Positions 18,107 through 26,657 of a stretch of 64,000 bases of DNA are shown one piece after another. Source of the DNA: Leptospirillum ferrooxidans C2-3 (GTDB lineage Bacteria; Nitrospirota; Leptospirillia; Leptospirillales; Leptospirillaceae). A model generated the notes under the pieces. That model did not search any database. It saw nothing but the letters and a program-made list of their open reading frames with translations, and was not told where the DNA came from. The stretch covers positions 1,271,486 through 1,335,485 of the forward strand of contig NC_017094.1 in the NCBI RefSeq assembly GCF_000284315.1, given 5' to 3'. Numbering within the stretch: position 1 is the stretch's first letter; every line of letters begins with the position of its first letter. The position numbers and the translations under genes are program-made.

Positions 18107-18871
18107 CTACTCGAGCCTCTTGATGCGTCTTTTTGCCTTTTCATCGAGGTCTGTCTCGCCGGGAAAGACATCCAGGATCCTTCTGTAATAATGGATCGCC
18201 TGGGATTTGTTTCCCAACAGCTCGTAGGCCATGGCCCTCTTATAGAAAGCATCGGCCTTTTTTCCGCTTTCCGGGTATTTTTGAATGAGCTGGTTGTAGG
18301 CATCGATCGCATCCTTGTAATTCTTGGAGTAAAAAAGGGATTGACCGACCCAGAACTGGGCTGACCCCGCCAGATAGGATGAAGGATATCGGGAAATGAC
18401 CTCGGAAAACTCTTTTTGAGACAAAGAAAAATGGCCGGATTGATAATCCCTCATGGCTTGCGAGTAGATGGATTTTGCGTTTTCTGTCGGAGATCCGGCT
18501 TGGGGAACTGTCGCTGAAGGAGCCATCGGGACAGGTGTAGCCCCAGAGAGCGGCGCTGCCGGTTGAGGTGGTGCCGAGGCGATCTGGCCCCTTAACTGAT
18601 CGATCCTGTGATCGATTGTATCCAGGCGGCCGCGAAGGGACTCAAGTCTTGCTTTCTGGCGATCAAGACGTGCTTCCATATCGGCAATCTGGCTATTGAG
18701 CTGGTCTCCTCCTGAGGACCCCAGCTGACTCTGTAGTTTGTGGATTCGGGCCTCATCATTGTCCACCCTTGCTCTTAAATCGGACATGTCAACGGAAGTC
18801 GCACAACCAGTCAGGACGAATCCAGCCAAAAGAAGTGAGGAGCGGGACAGAAGAGCTCGGATGTGCATCAA
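18107..18871 (-). CDS. cpoB: Tol-Pal system protein CpoB (YbgF)
   Basis: 254 residues. Signal with lipobox-like VLTGCATS (so apparently a lipoprotein here, unlike E. coli CpoB), then a coiled coil (about 30-95), a Pro/Ala linker and three C-terminal TPR units beginning AKSIYSQAMRDYQSGHFS. CpoB coordinates PBP1B with the Tol machine. Directly follows tolB; no pal gene lies between them. Confidence 0.85.
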   Translation of the reverse strand: MMHIRALLSRSSLLLAGFVLTGCATSVDMSDLRARVDNDEARIHKLQSQLGSSGGDQLNSQIADMEARLDRQKARLESLRGRLDTIDHRIDQLRGQIASAPPQPAAPLSGATPVPMAPSATVPQAGSPTENAKSIYSQAMRDYQSGHFSLSQKEFSEVISRYPSSYLAGSAQFWVGQSLFYSKNYKDAIDAYNQLIQKYPESGKKADAFYKRAMAYELLGNKSQAIHYYRRILDVFPGETDLDEKAKRRIKRLE

Positions 18872-18902
18872 GGACTCCTTCTAAGGAACATTGTGCGAAA
18901 GT

Positions 18903-20261
18903 TCAGGGAATAGCCCACATGGGAGTGATGACATCCCTTGGAAAAGTTCCAATGCGATGGGTATGGGAACCGTCCAGAAACATTTTCATGATGACGCTTT
19001 TTCCTCTTACCTGATGGGAATAAATGATGCTTCGCCCATCGGGTGACCAGTCCGGACTGTCATCTTGTCCCCGACCGTGGGTAATCTGGATAGACCTTGA
19101 TCCATCAGGCGTGGTCAGGCATATCTTAGGACGATGTCGATCATTCATGCAAACAAATGCAACAAGATCTCCGGATGGTCCCCATGCTGGTGAAACATTA
19201 TAAAAACCATTGTAAGTAATGCGATGGACATTTGTTCCGTCCGAATCCATGACAAAGATTTGCGGATGTCCGTCCCGATCGGAAACGAAGGCGATCTGGT
19301 TTCCGGATGGAGACCATGATGGGGAGAGATTGTTGCTCCTGGAAAAGGTCAATCGATTGAAGGTCTTGTCCTTGAGGGTCGTTACATAAATTTCTGTCCG
19401 TTGTGAACGGTTGCCTTTTGAAAGCGCCACAGCCAGATGAATGCCATCTCGTGAAAAATCGGGAGTGATATTGAGCCCCGGGAATCTTGCCAGAGCGGTT
19501 CTTCTTCCCGTCCGGAGATCGTAAACGAGAATCTGCGGGTCCATGTGAAGATAGGAGACATAGGCGATCTGGTGGGTTTTTAATGACCATGCCGGAGAGT
19601 AGGCGAGAACATGGTCAAAGGTCAGACGATGCAACCCTTCCCCATCAAAATCCATCGCGTAGAGATCATATCCACGCCTGGGATTTTTTCCGATGAAAGC
19701 GATTTTTGCCATCGCGATTCCCTTAAGCCCGGTAAACTGAAAGATGACATCATCGACAAATCGATGGATCGCGTGCCTTGCCGCACCGGAAGTCGTGTAT
19801 TCTCTTGAGAGGAGAACTTTTCCGGAAACCGGATCCCTCACAACCCCGAGAACATGAGTACCCGTTCCGTCTTCGGTCACTCTTGCCGCCGCGACACCTT
19901 CATACCCTCCTGAAGCCAGCATGGAGGTTCCCTCTCCTGTCAGGCTGATCGCCTGAAGCTTGGATACCGCTTCGTTTGAGGGGATTGAGACATCGAAGTA
20001 CCCTGACTCCACCAGATCCCGAAAAATAAGATCCTGCGCCTCCTTGGTCGCCTTCGATGATGCCACCGCCCCCTGTGTCAGTGGTATATAGGCAAGTTTG
20101 AACATCAGGCCGGTCTGGTTGGATATCACGCTCAGATCGATCGCATTGGCCTTTTCTCCATGGCTCATGAAGAAGAGAGTGGTGAAAAGGATCAATACCA
20201 GAGATAGGGGAGAAACAACGCGTATTGGCTGATGAAAAAAGGAAGTATTGTTATTTTCCAT
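18903..20261 (-). CDS. tolB: TolB periplasmic beta-propeller
   Basis: About 452 residues from the ATG at 20261, chosen because GGAG lies 8-9 nt upstream; an upstream ATG at 20291 would overlap tolA further. A signal segment is followed by the TolB N-terminal domain and repeated propeller blades such as PSWSPSGNQIAFVSDRDG and PDWSPDGRSIIYSHQVRG. TolB links the Tol complex to Pal and the outer membrane. Confidence 0.9.
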   Translation of the reverse strand: MENNNTSFFHQPIRVVSPLSLVLILFTTLFFMSHGEKANAIDLSVISNQTGLMFKLAYIPLTQGAVASSKATKEAQDLIFRDLVESGYFDVSIPSNEAVSKLQAISLTGEGTSMLASGGYEGVAAARVTEDGTGTHVLGVVRDPVSGKVLLSREYTTSGAARHAIHRFVDDVIFQFTGLKGIAMAKIAFIGKNPRRGYDLYAMDFDGEGLHRLTFDHVLAYSPAWSLKTHQIAYVSYLHMDPQILVYDLRTGRRTALARFPGLNITPDFSRDGIHLAVALSKGNRSQRTEIYVTTLKDKTFNRLTFSRSNNLSPSWSPSGNQIAFVSDRDGHPQIFVMDSDGTNVHRITYNGFYNVSPAWGPSGDLVAFVCMNDRHRPKICLTTPDGSRSIQITHGRGQDDSPDWSPDGRSIIYSHQVRGKSVIMKMFLDGSHTHRIGTFPRDVITPMWAIP

Positions 20262-21069
20262 CAAAAACATCTCCATGGGATGTGGCTTCAAGTGTGACAG
20301 TGACCACTTCTTCCTCTTTTCGAAAAGAGGACGGCATCCGGGGAAAAGGCACAGACCTCAGGACGCTCATTGTTGCGGCTTCATCAAAGAGAGGTGATCC
20401 GGAGCCGGTGATCACCTTGGGATCGCCCTTGATCGAACCATCCTTCAATAAAACAAAACGGACAGTTGCTCTTAACCCTTGGGAATTGGGTGGAGGAAAC
20501 CAGTTCGACTTGATCCGGGAAATCAGCAGATGTTCCAGGAAGGTTGGGAATGCCTCCCCCTGTATGTCCATCTTAACAGGATTGGGCTTGGTATTTTCAA
20601 CCCTGCTTTTGGTTGGAAGCGGTTTGACAAGAGATTTTTTGGGCGCACTCTTGTGAAAAACCTTTGACTGCTTTTTCACAACCGGTTTGCTGGGTTTAAC
20701 GGGTTTGCGGATTTTTTTGTGAATGACCGGCCGTTTTTTTTGGGGCACTGGCTTGTGTACGACAGGATGAGGCTTTGTCTGTGCATGGACAACCGCATTT
20801 TTATGGACCGGAATGGTTTTGACCACGGCTTTTTGGGGCTCTGAGTGTTTCGGGACCGGTGGAGACTTTTTCGGAACGGGTGGAGAGGGAATTTTTTTGA
20901 CATCGGTCTCGGTCACCAGAGTGACGGTCGTCGCGGAAGGAAATCCCTTCGGACGATGATCCTTAAAAAGGAGTATGGCGAGCAGAAGACAAAGATGAAC
21001 CAGCAGGGATAAAAGGTAGAACCAGGCTGGAGAGAGTCCGCCAACCGAACGGGTTTGTGAACGGATCAC
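20251..21069 (-). CDS. TolA/TonB-like energy-transducing protein
   Basis: 272 residues. One N-terminal membrane anchor (about 15-35, FYLLSLLVHLCLLLAILLF), a long Lys/Pro/Val-rich rod with His (residues ~60-165), and a C-terminal TonB/TolA domain (GLRATVRFVLLKDGSIKGDP, SVPFPRMP). Position between tolR and tolB makes it the TolA equivalent, although the C-terminal domain is TonB-type. Confidence 0.85.
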   Translation of the reverse strand: MIRSQTRSVGGLSPAWFYLLSLLVHLCLLLAILLFKDHRPKGFPSATTVTLVTETDVKKIPSPPVPKKSPPVPKHSEPQKAVVKTIPVHKNAVVHAQTKPHPVVHKPVPQKKRPVIHKKIRKPVKPSKPVVKKQSKVFHKSAPKKSLVKPLPTKSRVENTKPNPVKMDIQGEAFPTFLEHLLISRIKSNWFPPPNSQGLRATVRFVLLKDGSIKGDPKVITGSGSPLFDEAATMSVLRSVPFPRMPSSFRKEEEVVTVTLEATSHGDVFDGK

Positions 21070-21075
21070 GAAATA

Positions 21076-21498
21076 TCAACCTGCTTTTTGGGGAACCGGT
21101 ACCGTAATCATTCCAAGTCGATCAATTCCAGATTGTTTTACCAGATCCATCAAATGAACAACCGTTCCATAGTCGACTTTTTTATCGGCCTTCAGATAGA
21201 CCGTGACTCTGGCATCTTTTTTATGGGCGGCAGAAAGAAACGGTTTGACCTGGTCCCATGTGATCTGTTTGGCATCGGCATACACTTTTCCGTCATGGGT
21301 AATGGTCAATATGACTTTGGGGGCAGGTTTCTTGAGGCTGTTGGTAGCCGTTTTGGGAAGGTTGATCTTGAGTCCCCTGTAAAGCAGCGGTGTCGCAAGC
21401 ATAAAGATGATCAGGAGAACGAGTACAACATCAATAAAAGGCACCATGTTGATTTCTGCAAGATAATCGTTCCTGCGGGAACGCATGTCCAGCTTCAT
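21076..21498 (-). CDS. tolR: TolR/ExbD biopolymer transport protein
   Basis: 140 residues from the ATG that overlaps the tolQ stop (TAATG) and has GGAAGGA upstream; a longer start at 21510 is possible. The single membrane helix contains VPFIDVVLVLLIIFMLATPL with the essential membrane Asp, and the periplasmic domain ends in SGIDRLGMITVP. It forms the proton-driven motor with TolQ. Confidence 0.9.
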   Translation of the reverse strand: MKLDMRSRRNDYLAEINMVPFIDVVLVLLIIFMLATPLLYRGLKINLPKTATNSLKKPAPKVILTITHDGKVYADAKQITWDQVKPFLSAAHKKDARVTVYLKADKKVDYGTVVHLMDLVKQSGIDRLGMITVPVPQKAG

Positions 21499-22163
21499 TA
21501 GTCCTTCCACCGGCTTTCAGCGAGAATGTTCAGAAGTTCGAGGGTAAACGTATCACCAAGGGCTGTCAGCCTGCGGATTTTCTGAAGAAATGTGTTGTAG
21601 AAAATAACAGCTGGAATGGCGGTAAAAAGTCCTGCAGCTGTTGTCACAAGCGCATCTGCAATTCCGGGAGCCACTGAGGCGATGCTGGCAGACGCCTGAT
21701 GGGTAATATCCCTGAAGGCATGGATAATCCCCCAAACCGTACCAAAGAGGCCGACGAATGGGGCAATATTGGCGGTTGTCGCCAGGAACTGAAGATGTGT
21801 CTCAAGACGGCCGGTCTCTTCCTGAAGAGCCTGAATCAATGTGCGTTCAAGAACGTCAATATCCCTTTCGCTGTATTCAGAAGATCCAGTCTTGTCCCTG
21901 AGTGCCCTGACTTTTTCGTAAGCCGAACGAAAAAGAAACGCGAGAGTGGAGCTTTTGAATTCAGCCGATTCTTCGTAAAGCCTTGAGAACCGTTCACTTC
22001 TTTTGAAGGATTTAATAAAGGCAACACTTTCCTTGGCTTCTTTTCCCAGGATGTAATATTTGAAAAAAACAATCCCCCAACTGACAGCCGATAGAAAAAG
22101 AAGTAACCCAAGAACGAGTTCTGCCATAAGACTGACATTTGACAAAAAGGAGAAAAGGCTCAT
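21498..22163 (-). CDS. tolQ: TolQ/ExbB proton channel protein
   Basis: 221 residues from the ATG of MSLFSFLSNVSLMAEL, which matches the usual TolQ N-terminus and has AAAGAG upstream; an ATG 13 codons earlier is less likely. Three membrane segments, with the conserved VGLFGTVWGIIHAFRDI and ALVTTAAGLFTAIPAVIFYN channel regions. First gene of the tol operon, 190 bp downstream of tRNA-Asp. Confidence 0.9.
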   Translation of the reverse strand: MSLFSFLSNVSLMAELVLGLLLFLSAVSWGIVFFKYYILGKEAKESVAFIKSFKRSERFSRLYEESAEFKSSTLAFLFRSAYEKVRALRDKTGSSEYSERDIDVLERTLIQALQEETGRLETHLQFLATTANIAPFVGLFGTVWGIIHAFRDITHQASASIASVAPGIADALVTTAAGLFTAIPAVIFYNTFLQKIRRLTALGDTFTLELLNILAESRWKD

Positions 22164-22355
22164 ATCACTCTTTCTGGAAGGATTCTCATCACGGGAATCC
22201 ATGTGGTCTTAGATTGGGGCAGTCGCCTGAACCAATGAGTTAATTTGTCAAAAAATTTGGCCGAGCAATCTCGAACCGGGGAGGGTAAACAGGAAGATAG
22301 AATTTGGGAAGAGTTCACAGAACAAACCTTAAGATTGAAAGCGATCGATTGGTAA

Positions 22356-22432
22356 TGGCGGGGCCGACGGGGCTCGAACCCGCGACCTCTGGCGTGACAG
22401 GCCAGCGTTCTAACCAGCTGAACTACGGCCCC
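22356..22432 (-). tRNA. tRNA-Asp (anticodon GTC)
   Basis: Acceptor GGGGCCG/CGGCCCC, D arm GTTC...GAAC, anticodon stem CTGGC/GCCAG around loop CTGTCAC (anticodon GTC), T arm GCGGG TTCGAGC CCCGT with one wobble, discriminator G and encoded CCA at 22358-22356. Confidence 0.94.
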
Positions 22433-22656
22433 ATGATATAAACTAAGGACACTCATCCCGCATTACCGAATTGTTTCATCGAAAAGCTCGAGAATCATAG
22501 TCCAGATTGGAAAAAGAATCAAGTGGCATGATCGCATTTGCCAGTGCAGCATTCATCCCTCTCCAGACAAAAACAAGTCCTGTAGAGGGAATCCTGCACC
22601 AAACTGGTTGTTGTCCTGACGTACCCCCCCTGATGATTGGCGGGGGCTTAGCGCTC

Positions 22657-22929
22657 TCAAGCCTGTTTTTGATTTGCAATATCTTCTGACAACCAAATTT
22701 TTATGAGTGATTGATATGGCACGTCCCTCTTGTTTTCTTCCAGTTTGAATCAGTCCAGAAGTGCAATGGGTAGACGAACGGAAATGGATTGTGTCGATGG
22801 CTTTAATCTGGAAAGTTGGAGCTTCTTGGCTTTGGACCAACCCAGATATTCCGATGAATCGTGTTTTTCCCAGAATGCTTGCTCTTCAGCTTCTGATGAA
22901 AACTCTGGAATATCTTTAAGATTTTCCAT
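22657..22929 (-). pseudogene. BrnA-like (CopG/RHH) antitoxin with an internal TGA
   Basis: A 90-codon frame from ATG 22929: IPEFSSEAEEQAFWEKHDSS, LKPSTQSISVRLPIALLD, stop, FKLEENKRDVPYQSLIKIWL. This is the standard CopG/BrnA antitoxin layout with a C-terminal ribbon-helix-helix, interrupted at codon 60 by TGA (22752-22750). Relatives often have Arg there (CGA to TGA would explain it). The start overlaps the end of the toxin frame by 14 bp, the usual brnTA arrangement. Confidence 0.8.
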
Positions 22930-23212
22930 AATAATCCCTTTCTTTCCGGCTCATCTCCCTGGCTGATATCAACCGAATTAAAGTATGTCCCATGCGTAAA
23001 GTAACTGTGATGTGAAGCTTGCGGCCCGAGCTTGTTTTTCCCAGTGCATGTCAGCGGTTTTCTTTTTCGCTATGGCGAACATCCTCCTTCATGACAATTG
23101 GTTCGTTAAAAAAAATCTCTTCGGCCTCGGATTGAGACACCCCATGCTGCTCATTCTTTCGGGCATTCCCATTGTCCCAGTCAAACCCGCTGATGTTGTC
23201 AAAACTGCCCAT
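22916..23212 (-). pseudogene. BrnT-like toxin with an internal TGA
   Basis: 98 codons from ATG 23212: ISGFDWDNGNARKNEQHGVS, QSEAEEIFFNEPIVMKEDVR and, after TGA at codon 54 (23053-23051), HALGKTSSGRKLHITVTLR and LIRLISAREMSRKERDYYGK. All BrnT landmarks are present (KN..HGVS, GR..H...LR, ISAR.M...ER.YY). BrnT is a RelE-fold ribonuclease toxin. The stop removes the RNase core, so the toxin is dead unless the codon is read through. Confidence 0.82.
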
Positions 23213-23454
23213 AAAAGTTTACTACCAATATATACAGAAATATTCCAGAGTGAGATGCCACATGAAAATGATTCCTTTAAAATACAACCAATAGGTTGCA
23301 TTCTAAACGTATGAAGAGCCAGGATCCGATTGTACTGTTGAAGTCGCTACATGGGTGTTGGAGAAGATTGAAAAACATCGGCGATTGACCTTGTAATCAG
23401 GTTATTTTAAGCCCGGCTTTCTTGCCCCTTATTAAGAGCTGGAGAATGTAAGAA

Positions 23455-24350
23455 TTACGAAATGGAGTTCTCTTCCCTTCCGGAATCATCAGCTCGTACT
23501 TTCTTGAGCGCTGACCAGTCCAATTCGCCATATCCCCTGTGGATTCCCGAGATAAACCCGGAATGGATCAGGTCTGCCAATGGCAAGGAGACTTCCAGTG
23601 CATCGGATTCTTTCAGCACCAGACGGATATCTTTCAGCCCCAGTTTCATCCTGAAACCCGCAGGATCCCATTTTTCTGTTGCCATCAGATTGCCGTAACC
23701 GCGAAATACAGGAGAGTGGTAGAGAGCGGTATCGAGAATTTCCACCAGTGTTTCCGGATTGATTCCTGCCCGCTCTCCCAAGGACAAAGACTCGGAAAGG
23801 GTCTCAAGCAACCCTCCCAGGGTAAAGTTCCCCAGAATTTTGACCCAATTGGCCTTTGACGGTCTGTCTCCGACATGAAAAAGATCGGATCCCAGTGCTT
23901 GGAAGAGGTCCTCCATTAAGGCCAAGACCTCCCGATCTCCTGCCGTGACGATCGTCAGGGTTGCAGCATCGGCCCTGTCCGGTCGTCCGAAGACCGGACA
24001 GGAGATCAGGATTTGTCCCCGACGTTCATGTTCCTGGGTCATCTCTTCGACAAAAGTGGGAGAAAGGGTCGAGAAAGACAAATGGATCCCATTGGGGGGA
24101 AGAAGTTCGAAGAGACCTGAATCGCCGAACGGACAGACGGATCATCGGAGAGCATGGTCGCGACAATGGATTGCCCGGACATGGCTTCCCTGATGGATGA
24201 AAAGACCTTGACGCCCAGGGAGGAAAGATCCCGGGCCTTCTCCGGCGTCCGGTTGTATCCTGTGACATGATGGCCTTTCCGATGGAGGTTTCTGGCCATC
24301 GGAAGCCCCATGTTCCCAAGTCCTATCCATGCAAGTGTCTTTTTATCCAA
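23455..24350 (-). pseudogene. Beta-hydroxyacid dehydrogenase family oxidoreductase, frameshifted
   Basis: NAD(P)-dependent 3-hydroxyisobutyrate-dehydrogenase/GLYR type. The N part from TTG 24350 (GGGAGG 5-6 nt upstream) has the dinucleotide motif LAWIGLGNMGLPMARNL and YNRTPEKA. The C part has LPPNGIHLSFSTLSP, GRPDRADAATLTIVTAG and the catalytic-lysine region GDRPSKANWVKILGNF. A one-base loss near 24125 separates the two frames. It could be a sequencing error, as both halves look well conserved. Confidence 0.78.
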
Positions 24351-24479
24351 AACGACCTCCCTCTTCACTGTTTCCGTCCGGCATGATACAAGTACCATAC
24401 AAGCATGCCTCATTACCCTGACAAAGATTCCCGGGGGAATCAAGTTCCGGACCAAACATATTGAATCAGGAGTTTTTCC

Positions 24480-25157
24480 GTGAAGCCTTCAGGCTCTCAA
24501 GACAAAACAACGACCTTTGCCCGGATTTATCGCTGGTTTCGGTACACGCTCTCGGAGGAATGGCGACTCATACGAGAACTGCTCGCCCTTTTCCAGGAGT
24601 TGGCCCATCCGATCATTCTCCGGTTCAAGCTTCGACTCACAAGACGCTCGATCAAGAATCGGAGAACAGAATGGATCAAGATGCTTGGCAAGGAAACGTT
24701 TGAGACCCCTCCCCTTTTTTCCAGGTTTTCCGAATCTCTGAGAGAAAACCGCTCATCCGGAAAAATCATTGAACGCATTGAATCCCTGGATCGGCTGGAA
24801 GGAAAGATCGAAGAACAGATCATGATTTTTGAAGACGCCCGCTCCCAGCAGATTCTTGCCGGCCTTTCGGCAAAAATAGCGGAACACCAGCTGGAATCAA
24901 GGGTCATTCCCATCAGGGATCGTTCGGTCTATCTTGCCCTCACGGTCGATGAAGCCAGGATCAGGGCTCAGGAACAGGGTATCATCATGATAACCGCGCT
25001 CAGAAGGGGTGTGGTGCTTTCAGGGAGAACCATTCTGAGGATCGACGATCTCATTGTCGGCATTGTTCCGGCTTTTGCCGTCAGGGGAGAAGAAGAAGCA
25101 TGGGGTATCGACCATCGCCAGGTTCATCCTTCTATGGATACAGATGGCGTGATTTAG
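24480..25157 (+). CDS. Hypothetical protein with a TrkA_C-like C-terminal domain
   Basis: 225 residues. Basic, helical N-terminal half; then a stretch (about 150-215: VYLALTVDEARIRAQEQGII, LRRGVVLSGRTILRIDDLIV) resembling the RCK/TrkA C-terminal ligand-binding fold. It lacks a membrane or Rossmann domain, so it is not a complete K+ channel regulator. Single gene on the plus strand. Confidence 0.5.
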   Translation: MKPSGSQDKTTTFARIYRWFRYTLSEEWRLIRELLALFQELAHPIILRFKLRLTRRSIKNRRTEWIKMLGKETFETPPLFSRFSESLRENRSSGKIIERIESLDRLEGKIEEQIMIFEDARSQQILAGLSAKIAEHQLESRVIPIRDRSVYLALTVDEARIRAQEQGIIMITALRRGVVLSGRTILRIDDLIVGIVPAFAVRGEEEAWGIDHRQVHPSMDTDGVI

Positions 25158-25240
25158 TCTGGTGAAAAAAGAGATCAGGGCTCTTGTGAGACGTTCTCCT
25201 GAACCCCGTTCAGGTCCCCAAACTTCTGAAAAGTAACCCC

Positions 25241-25516
25241 TTATCCTTTGAGGTTACGATAAAAATTCTCATGAGTCCCAATCAGCAGCAAGACACGATT
25301 GGCCAGATCGTATTCGTAGGCTAAAAGAAATCGTTGGTTCACACAGTCGAACTTGTAAACGTAAATACCTGATAGGTCAGATTTCTTCTCTTCTCCGATG
25401 GCCGGATCAGAAACGATATTCTCCACAGCCTGATCAACTGCCTCCTTCTGATTTCTCCTTGATTTTTTATAAGTACGCAGGAATACATTGGTCTGGCGAA
25501 CAACTCTTTCAGCCAC
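25241..25516 (-). CDS. RelE/ParE-family toxin
   Basis: 91 residues from a GTG that overlaps the last codons of the antitoxin (reading begins AERVVRQTNVFLRTYKK). The segments DQAVENIVSDPAIGEEKKSDL, VYKFDCVNQRFLLAYEYD and LLIGTHENFYRNLK match small RelE/ParE toxins, including the C-terminal GxHxNFY end. Antitoxin-first order; likely target is mRNA on ribosomes or gyrase, not decided by sequence. Confidence 0.8.
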   Translation of the reverse strand: MAERVVRQTNVFLRTYKKSRRNQKEAVDQAVENIVSDPAIGEEKKSDLSGIYVYKFDCVNQRFLLAYEYDLANRVLLLIGTHENFYRNLKG

Positions 25517-25736
25517 GTAAATGGCCTTGACTGAACGGGGTGAGCTGATCTTTCTCTTCTGATCTCGCAATGAGAAGCTCACGGATAAAATCAACCGGAA
25601 GATCCGGGTTCTCCAATGCGACCCTGCCCACCCTGGCCCAATACTCAAGTTGCCCGGCAATAGTGCGACACTCGCCTTTTGCGGCCGTCTTTGCTTGATG
25701 ATATAAATCATCATTCATTCGGATTGACATGCTCAT
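25509..25736 (-). CDS. ParD-like antitoxin
   Basis: 75 residues if started at the ATG at 25736, which has GGAG 6 nt upstream (an ATG four codons earlier at 25748 is possible). MSIRMNDDLYHQAKTAAKGE and RTIAGQLEYWARVGRVALEN are the ribbon-helix-helix pattern of ParD-like antitoxins. The end overlaps the toxin start. Confidence 0.8.
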   Translation of the reverse strand: MSMSIRMNDDLYHQAKTAAKGECRTIAGQLEYWARVGRVALENPDLPVDFIRELLIARSEEKDQLTPFSQGHLRG

Positions 25737-25748
25737 CAGATTCTCCAT

Positions 25749-25774
25749 TACTATATTAGTAGCAATTTATAGTA
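25749..25774. promoter_or_regulatory. Inverted repeat abutting the ParD-like gene
   Basis: TACTATA (25749-25755) and TATAGTA (25768-25774), a perfect 7-bp inverted repeat with a 12-bp spacer directly before the antitoxin gene. Probably the autoregulation operator, overlapping the likely -10 region. Confidence 0.5.
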
Positions 25775-25866
25775 GGTTGTAAAGGAAATGAGGAAAGGTG
25801 GTTAAGAAAGAGTCTCACGGATGGTTCAGGCAAAAATCGTGAATACAAAGCATTGTATGGGCATTT

Positions 25867-26073
25867 TCACGAAGAAGTTCCCTCCAGACTAGGGTTTTTC
25901 CTAATGACTTCTTCTTTAATCACTTTCCCCTGCATACGCAGCTTGTGATCTGAAACAAAAGATCCGTCCCTTGCAGGATCAAAAAACTCGGGACGAACCG
26001 TTTTCTCCTGAGCGGACGACCGTTCCCGAGCGCAAGACAAACAAGAATCCTTAGCGTCAGAGGATAACGAACC
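25867..26073 (-). other. Open frame in phase with and downstream of the HiPIP stop
   Basis: After the HiPIP TGA the same frame stays open for 68 codons to TGA 25869-25867 and contains CLSCARERSSAQ and VSDHKLRMQGKVIKEEV. There is no ATG or GTG near its beginning. It may be a gene fragment or chance; no family recognised. Confidence 0.25.
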
Positions 26074-26472
26074 TCACGACCGGCGAATCGGGGAATAAAA
26101 GTGGCAATATCCCATCGGGCTCACGGGACCTTCGACGACTTCACAGAGTCCCATTTTACCCATCATTTTGCCATTCATTCCTCCCATTCGCATTCCCTGC
26201 ATCATTTGGCCCATTCCGGCCATGTTTTCCATCATCTGTTTCATTTCCGGACTGCCAGGAAGGAAATGTGTGCAGTTCATGCACATTTTCCCTTGATCTG
26301 GATGCGACTGATAATGGGCGATTTTTTGACTGATTTTGAGGGTTCCTGCAAAAGCCGGATTCCTCTCAAGAAAGATCCAACCGGCGCTCAATAATGCAAA
26401 AACCGGGATTTGCCGCAAAAAGTCTCTTCTCGAAAGACTGCCATTCAAACGTCTCAAAGATTTTTTATCCAT
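26074..26472 (-). CDS. High-potential iron-sulfur-like protein with Met-rich insert
   Basis: 132 residues from ATG 26472 (GGAGG upstream). A twin-arginine signal SRRDFLRQ (RR 15-16) and hydrophobic core precede a mature domain with CMNC-type (Cys64, Cys67), then Cys110 and Cys123 in CEVVEGPVSPMGYCHFY. The spacing of the last two cysteines and the MCMNC start match HiPIP, which holds a 4Fe-4S cluster and carries electrons in the periplasm. Between Cys67 and Cys110 sits a stretch with 13 Met in about 34 residues (about 77-107), not usual for HiPIP and suggestive of copper binding. Last gene of the copper operon. Confidence 0.7.
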   Translation of the reverse strand: MDKKSLRRLNGSLSRRDFLRQIPVFALLSAGWIFLERNPAFAGTLKISQKIAHYQSHPDQGKMCMNCTHFLPGSPEMKQMMENMAGMGQMMQGMRMGGMNGKMMGKMGLCEVVEGPVSPMGYCHFYSPIRRS

Positions 26473-26657
26473 GTTTTCCTCCAGAAATTCCGGGATTCCA
26501 TCTGCCGCGGATCCGGATGGGACCCTGTTTTTCATGAAAGCCCTTCTCCCGGAACGGGAAGTTCCGGGAGAGTTCCCGACGCAGGAGAGCATGGAATCCC
26601 CATGGCCAGAGAGGGCCTCATTGAAAATGCAGTGGAGATCGAACAACTCCGGTCGAC

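Noticed and set aside
23012-23314. 100-codon plus-strand ORF
   Set aside because: It is the complement of the BrnT pseudogene, which has clear family motifs.
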